This document shows, piece after piece, positions 6,126 through 7,875 of a DNA stretch of 7,875 bases; position 1 is the stretch's first letter; each line of letters starts with the position of its first letter. The notes beneath the pieces were generated by a model. That model was given only the letters and a program-made list of their open reading frames with translations, ran no database searches and had not been told where the DNA came from. The stretch is from Flavihumibacter sp. UBA7668 (GTDB taxonomy: Bacteria; Bacteroidota; Bacteroidia; Chitinophagales; Chitinophagaceae), in contig NZ_DLHM01000002.1 of NCBI RefSeq assembly GCF_002483205.1, forward strand, positions 436,402 to 444,276. The letters run 5' to 3'. Made by a program: the position numbers and the translations under genes.

Positions 6126-7031
6126 TTATTTGATGGTTTCTACCGTGCTGCCGCAGCTAAGCATTTGTGAGCCATAGAATGGATTTTTTATTCCATTCTC
6201 CTTACTCAGCCAATTGGCTCCCTTGCCTCCATTATACATAGGGCAATGCTGGTAGTAAACGGGAACGTCCTGCTTGGAAACTTTCGCCAGTTCGTAGATA
6301 TTACCTGAAAGTGCTGCCAAGCCATTTCTTTGTTTGGCTACATCTTTTGATGCTGAAATACTCGCTGCATTGGCCGCTAAGTCTTTCATTACTTTCATCC
6401 AGGCAGTATGTTCCTGTGCCGACAGCTTATTCATATCTACCGCTTTGATGGCTGCTGCCAATTCTGTGGCTTTGGCGGACGCGGTGGCAGCGTCGGTCTT
6501 TACCAGGGCATCTTTCACTGAAAAGTAGCTGTCAAATATCGGTTTTAGTGGTGACTGATCCTGGGGGTCCGTCATTTTAGCTGAGGCATCCATTTTACTG
6601 TGATCATGATTGCCGTGCTCTGTTTTCATGCCGGTCATATCCATACCCGCCATATCCTTACCCGCCTCTTTATTTTTGGCAACCGTCTTCAAGGGTCTAT
6701 CGTACTGGCAGCAGCCAGCCAGTTTTGCATATACGTCATCGGGTGCGCGGAACTTCTCATTGTCATACCCGGCTAAAGCAATACGCTTCAGTATTTCATC
6801 CTGGTTTGTTCTGTCGCTGTCGTAAGTGAGTGTAGCCACTTTGGTATCTTTATTCCAATCCACGCTGGCTACCTTCTTTACATTACCTGCTTTTTCGATG
6901 GTGGTTTTACACATTTCACAATTACCGTAGATCTTTACGGTTTCCGTTTTCGCATTCTTGATCTGTGCAAAACCGTTAATTGATGATAGTAATACAGCGA
7001 TTACCATCACCATTTTCGATAATGATTTCAT
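6126..7031 (-). CDS. Secreted HMA + DUF3347 copper-binding protein
   Basis: This 301-residue exported protein has a signal peptide (about 1-22, cleavage near GFA-Q). It then carries a heavy-metal-associated domain (about 30-95) with the metal motif GNCEMC, in which Cys38 and Cys41 bind Cu(I)-type metals in this family. A CC pair at 107-108 follows, then a Met/His-rich linker (127-153: repeats like GMDMTGM, HGNHDHSKM) and a DUF3347 domain (about 160-300). The end carries HCPMY (262-266), NPFYGSQMLSCG (283-294). The architecture suggests a periplasmic protein that accepts copper or silver through the HMA domain and passes it to or holds it in the DUF3347 domain. It is the first gene of the ATPase operon and a paralogue of the lipoprotein encoded at 1822-2478. 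The ATG is at 7031-7029 with an AT-rich leader and no clear Shine-Dalgarno sequence. The domain call is strong; the transfer role is inferred. Confidence 0.92.
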   Translation of the reverse strand: MKSLSKMVMVIAVLLSSINGFAQIKNAKTETVKIYGNCEMCKTTIEKAGNVKKVASVDWNKDTKVATLTYDSDRTNQDEILKRIALAGYDNEKFRAPDDVYAKLAGCCQYDRPLKTVAKNKEAGKDMAGMDMTGMKTEHGNHDHSKMDASAKMTDPQDQSPLKPIFDSYFSVKDALVKTDAATASAKATELAAAIKAVDMNKLSAQEHTAWMKVMKDLAANAASISASKDVAKQRNGLAALSGNIYELAKVSKQDVPVYYQHCPMYNGGKGANWLSKENGIKNPFYGSQMLSCGSTVETIK

Positions 7032-7111
7032 AATAATTACTTTTTTAGAAACGAGGTATTAGCACCCCTTTCCTGGTTAAAGTTTTGAATAAATGATAAA
7101 AATAGGGGAAG
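7032..7111 (-). other. Leader of the HMA-DUF3347/ATPase operon
   Basis: These 80 bases separate the hairpins from the operon start and must hold the promoter if the operon has its own. I see no TAnnTTTG -7 element and no good Shine-Dalgarno sequence; the last 20 bases before the ATG are A/T-rich (AAAAAAGTAATTATT). No operator dyad stands out. The call is by position only. Confidence 0.35.
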
Positions 7112-7137
7112 TTCAAAAGCAGAAAGTTGCTTTTGAA
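7112..7137 (-). terminator. Perfect 9-bp hairpin, possible terminator
   Basis: The arms TTCAAAAGC (7112-7120) and GCTTTTGAA (7129-7137) are perfectly complementary with an eight-base loop. In the minus-strand transcript the hairpin is followed by CTTCCCCTATTTTTATC, a delayed and imperfect U-rich stretch, so it is a weak candidate for intrinsic termination downstream of the Cys-rich gene. Being symmetrical, it would also form on the other strand. Confidence 0.45.
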
Positions 7138-7144
7138 AGGGCAC

Positions 7145-7168
7145 ACCTATGGCTATCAGGCCATAGGT
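7145..7168 (-). terminator. Perfect 9-bp hairpin directly after stop codon
   Basis: The arms ACCTATGGC (7145-7153) and GCCATAGGT (7160-7168) are perfectly complementary around the six-base loop TATCAG. The hairpin begins on the base after the TAA (7171-7169) of the Cys-rich gene. The GC content of the arms is moderate and the following minus-strand sequence (GTGTGCCCTTTC) has no U-run. It may act together with the second hairpin at 7112-7137 as a terminator, or protect the 3' end of the transcript from nucleases. Confidence 0.5.
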
Positions 7169-7558
7169 TTAGCTTATTTTAGGCGGTAGCCAAATGGAGT
7201 AATAGCCCGAAGAATAATAGGCTTCTTTGAAACCGAATTTTTGCTTTTTAACTGCTGCAAAAGGATATTTTGCTTTTAAGTCGATGGGAGTTGGTATGGT
7301 TAAAGAGGTTACGGAAGCGCCGCACCTGCAAGAGTTATGTTTACAATTGCCCCCGCAGCCTTTGCCATGCTTGCATTTGTTACAGGATTTATCTTTACAA
7401 CCTGCCTGGTGTTCTGCTTTGGCGGACTTTTTCTTGGAACAGGCAGCCTTCTCAGCCGTTGTTGCATTTTTGGGACAGGCATAACTTATATTGGGCATCA
7501 GAAAGAAACCCAAACACAACAGTGTTAAAATGCCTATATGTATCCTCAAATTTTTCAA
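7169..7558 (-). CDS. Cys-rich secreted protein, metallothionein-like middle; non-ATG start
   Basis: The best start is TTG at 7558-7556, giving 129 residues with a signal peptide (hydrophobic ILTLLCLGFFL, cleavage near SYA-C28). No ATG lies in frame before the signal sequence; GTG at 7564, TTG at 7549 and a distant TTG at 7624 are alternatives, while the first ATG (codon 21) would cut the signal peptide off. The mature part has nine cysteines between residues 28 and 79 (28, 40, 54, 59, 62, 68, 72, 77, 79) among Lys, Gly and His, which looks like a soft-metal-binding segment. The C-terminus is quite different, rich in aromatic residues and ending YYSSGYYSIWLPPKIS. From memory, similar tails occur in small Bacteroidota proteins encoded beside CzcA/CusA-type efflux genes, but I cannot verify this here. 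Two perfect hairpins follow the stop. Metal binding is inferred; the family is not firmly recognised. Confidence 0.72.
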   Translation of the reverse strand: MKNLRIHIGILTLLCLGFFLMPNISYACPKNATTAEKAACSKKKSAKAEHQAGCKDKSCNKCKHGKGCGGNCKHNSCRCGASVTSLTIPTPIDLKAKYPFAAVKKQKFGFKEAYYSSGYYSIWLPPKIS

Positions 7559-7563
7559 CGCCA

Positions 7564-7571
7564 CAAAGTTA
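7564..7571 (-). promoter_or_regulatory. TAACTTTG, match to Bacteroidota -7 promoter element
   Basis: The minus strand reads TAACTTTG, a full match to the Bacteroidota TAnnTTTG -7 consensus, just before the Cys-rich gene. No convincing TTTG -33 partner is found at the usual 19-21 base distance. If real, transcription would start around 7560-7556, at or almost at the proposed TTG start codon, implying a leaderless or nearly leaderless mRNA, or a start further inside. The match is in an AT-rich region, so chance is possible. Confidence 0.35.
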
Positions 7572-7641
7572 CAAAGAAGATTCGTTTTTTTTACCGTTTT
7601 ACATCTTTTTGTTATACAAACCAAAAAAATTACTTACCCTG

Positions 7642-7706
7642 CTGATTGTCTTTCTTTAATACGGAAAAAATGCCCTTACCTGAAAACCTAATATTTTGAC
7701 AATCAG
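7642..7706. repeat. Inverted repeat A: CTGATTGTC / GACAATCAG
   Basis: The arms CTGATTGTC (7642-7650) and GACAATCAG (7698-7706) are perfectly complementary over nine bases, 47 bases apart. One arm of inverted repeat B lies inside this pair and the other outside, so both full stems cannot form as simple nested hairpins. It lies between the HMA-protein stop and the Cys-rich gene. Confidence 0.5.
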
Positions 7707-7726
7707 TGGTAGAATGGGCATTTTCC
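7663..7726. repeat. Inverted repeat B: GGAAAAAATGCCC / GGGCATTTTCC
   Basis: The arms GGAAAAAATGCCC (7663-7675) and GGGCATTTTCC (7716-7726) pair over nine continuous bases (AAAATGCCC with GGGCATTTT), and a GG/CC pair can be added after a two-base bulge. The spacer is 40 bases. On the minus strand the first arm begins 11 bases after the HMA-protein stop codon. It could contribute to transcription termination of that gene, but the loop is long and no U-run follows the second arm. It interleaves with repeat A. Confidence 0.5.
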
Positions 7727-7737
7727 CCTTTTTATGC

Positions 7738-7875
7738 TTAGGCATTCAACGGCTCTATTTTGAAGCCTGCCTTTTGTACCGTCGATATCACTTCCTGCTC
7801 TGTAATGCCCTCTGACTTCACAGTAAGTACTTTGTCCTTATTGGCTGTGTCCACTTCCCAATGGCAGATGCCCTC
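7738..7875 (-). CDS. HMA domain protein (copper chaperone-like), C-terminal 45 residues
   Basis: Only the C-terminal 45 residues plus the TAA stop (7740-7738) are inside the window; the frame is open to the right edge. The visible sequence, EGICHWEVDTANKDKVLTVKS followed (after one intervening word) by TEQEVISTVQKAGFKIEPLNA, matches the second half of a heavy-metal-associated domain: the 'W.VD....KVLTV' beta-strand pair and the closing helix and strand with 'KAGFKIEPL'. In small Bacteroidota HMA proteins the metal-binding CxxC lies about 20 residues before the visible part, so it cannot be checked here. The likely role is a small cytosolic copper/soft-metal chaperone, but it could equally be the end of a longer protein. 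Same strand as all other genes. Confidence 0.82.
   Translation of the reverse strand, partial: EGICHWEVDTANKDKVLTVKSEGITEQEVISTVQKAGFKIEPLNA

Noticed and set aside
7559..7624. N-terminal extension of the Cys-rich protein from a TTG at 7624
   Set aside because: The extra 22 residues would put a charged, Lys-rich stretch before the signal peptide and would read through the TAACTTTG promoter-like element; the shorter TTG start gives a normal signal peptide.
7270..7659. Plus-strand 129-codon open frame opposite the Cys-rich gene
   Set aside because: Its sequence is the complement of the Cys codons, with no family resemblance; the minus-strand frame has a signal peptide and matches the direction of all neighbours.
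1..7875. Insertion sequences, integrase, tRNA, rRNA, CRISPR array
   Set aside because: No transposase or integrase frame, no terminal inverted repeats with target duplications, no cloverleaf-like segment and no regularly spaced repeats were seen.

Overview
The window looks like a stretch of a Bacteroidota (Sphingobacteriia/Chitinophagia-like) chromosome or integrated element devoted to periplasmic copper/silver handling. The evidence is the family mix (DUF3347 proteins, a PF14376-type heme-binding protein, a CPH-type copper ATPase with an N-terminal CPMHP metal-binding domain, short lipoprotein signals), AT-rich leaders without clear Shine-Dalgarno sequences, and one TAnnTTTG-like promoter element. 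Every convincing gene lies on the minus strand, so transcription runs from high to low coordinates.

Layout in the order of transcription. (1) 7875-7738: the C-terminal end of a heavy-metal-associated (HMA) domain protein, probably a small copper chaperone. (2) 7737-7559: an intergenic stretch with two interleaved inverted repeats and a possible promoter. (3) 7558-7169: a cysteine-rich secreted protein without an ATG start. (4) 7168-7032: two perfect hairpins, then the leader of the next operon. (5) 7031-2601: a tight four-gene operon encoding a secreted HMA + DUF3347 protein, a ~100-residue protein of the family often mislabelled 'phosphoribosylpyrophosphate synthetase', a P1B-3 (CopB-type) ATPase, and a YVTN beta-propeller lipoprotein whose start codon overlaps the ATPase stop. 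(6) 2600-2479: a 122-base gap with small dyads. (7) 2478-1: a second close-packed set encoding a DUF3347 lipoprotein, a His-rich membrane-anchored DUF305 protein, a TRASH/YHS-like lipoprotein, a membrane-anchored c-type heme protein, and the N-terminal third or less of a multicopper oxidase that runs off the left edge.

Inferred joint function: the ATPase exports copper or silver from the cytoplasm. Secreted and lipid-anchored Cys/His/Met-rich proteins (two DUF3347 proteins, the TRASH-like lipoprotein, DUF305, the Cys-rich protein, the propeller) could bind or pass on metal outside the inner membrane. The multicopper oxidase, possibly with the heme protein, could oxidise Cu(I). No regulator, transposase, integrase, tRNA, rRNA or CRISPR array is visible. 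The two edge genes are cut by the window rather than broken. Most individual families are known. The less explained parts are the interleaved repeats, the non-ATG Cys-rich gene, the small family inside the ATPase operon, and the coupled propeller lipoprotein.
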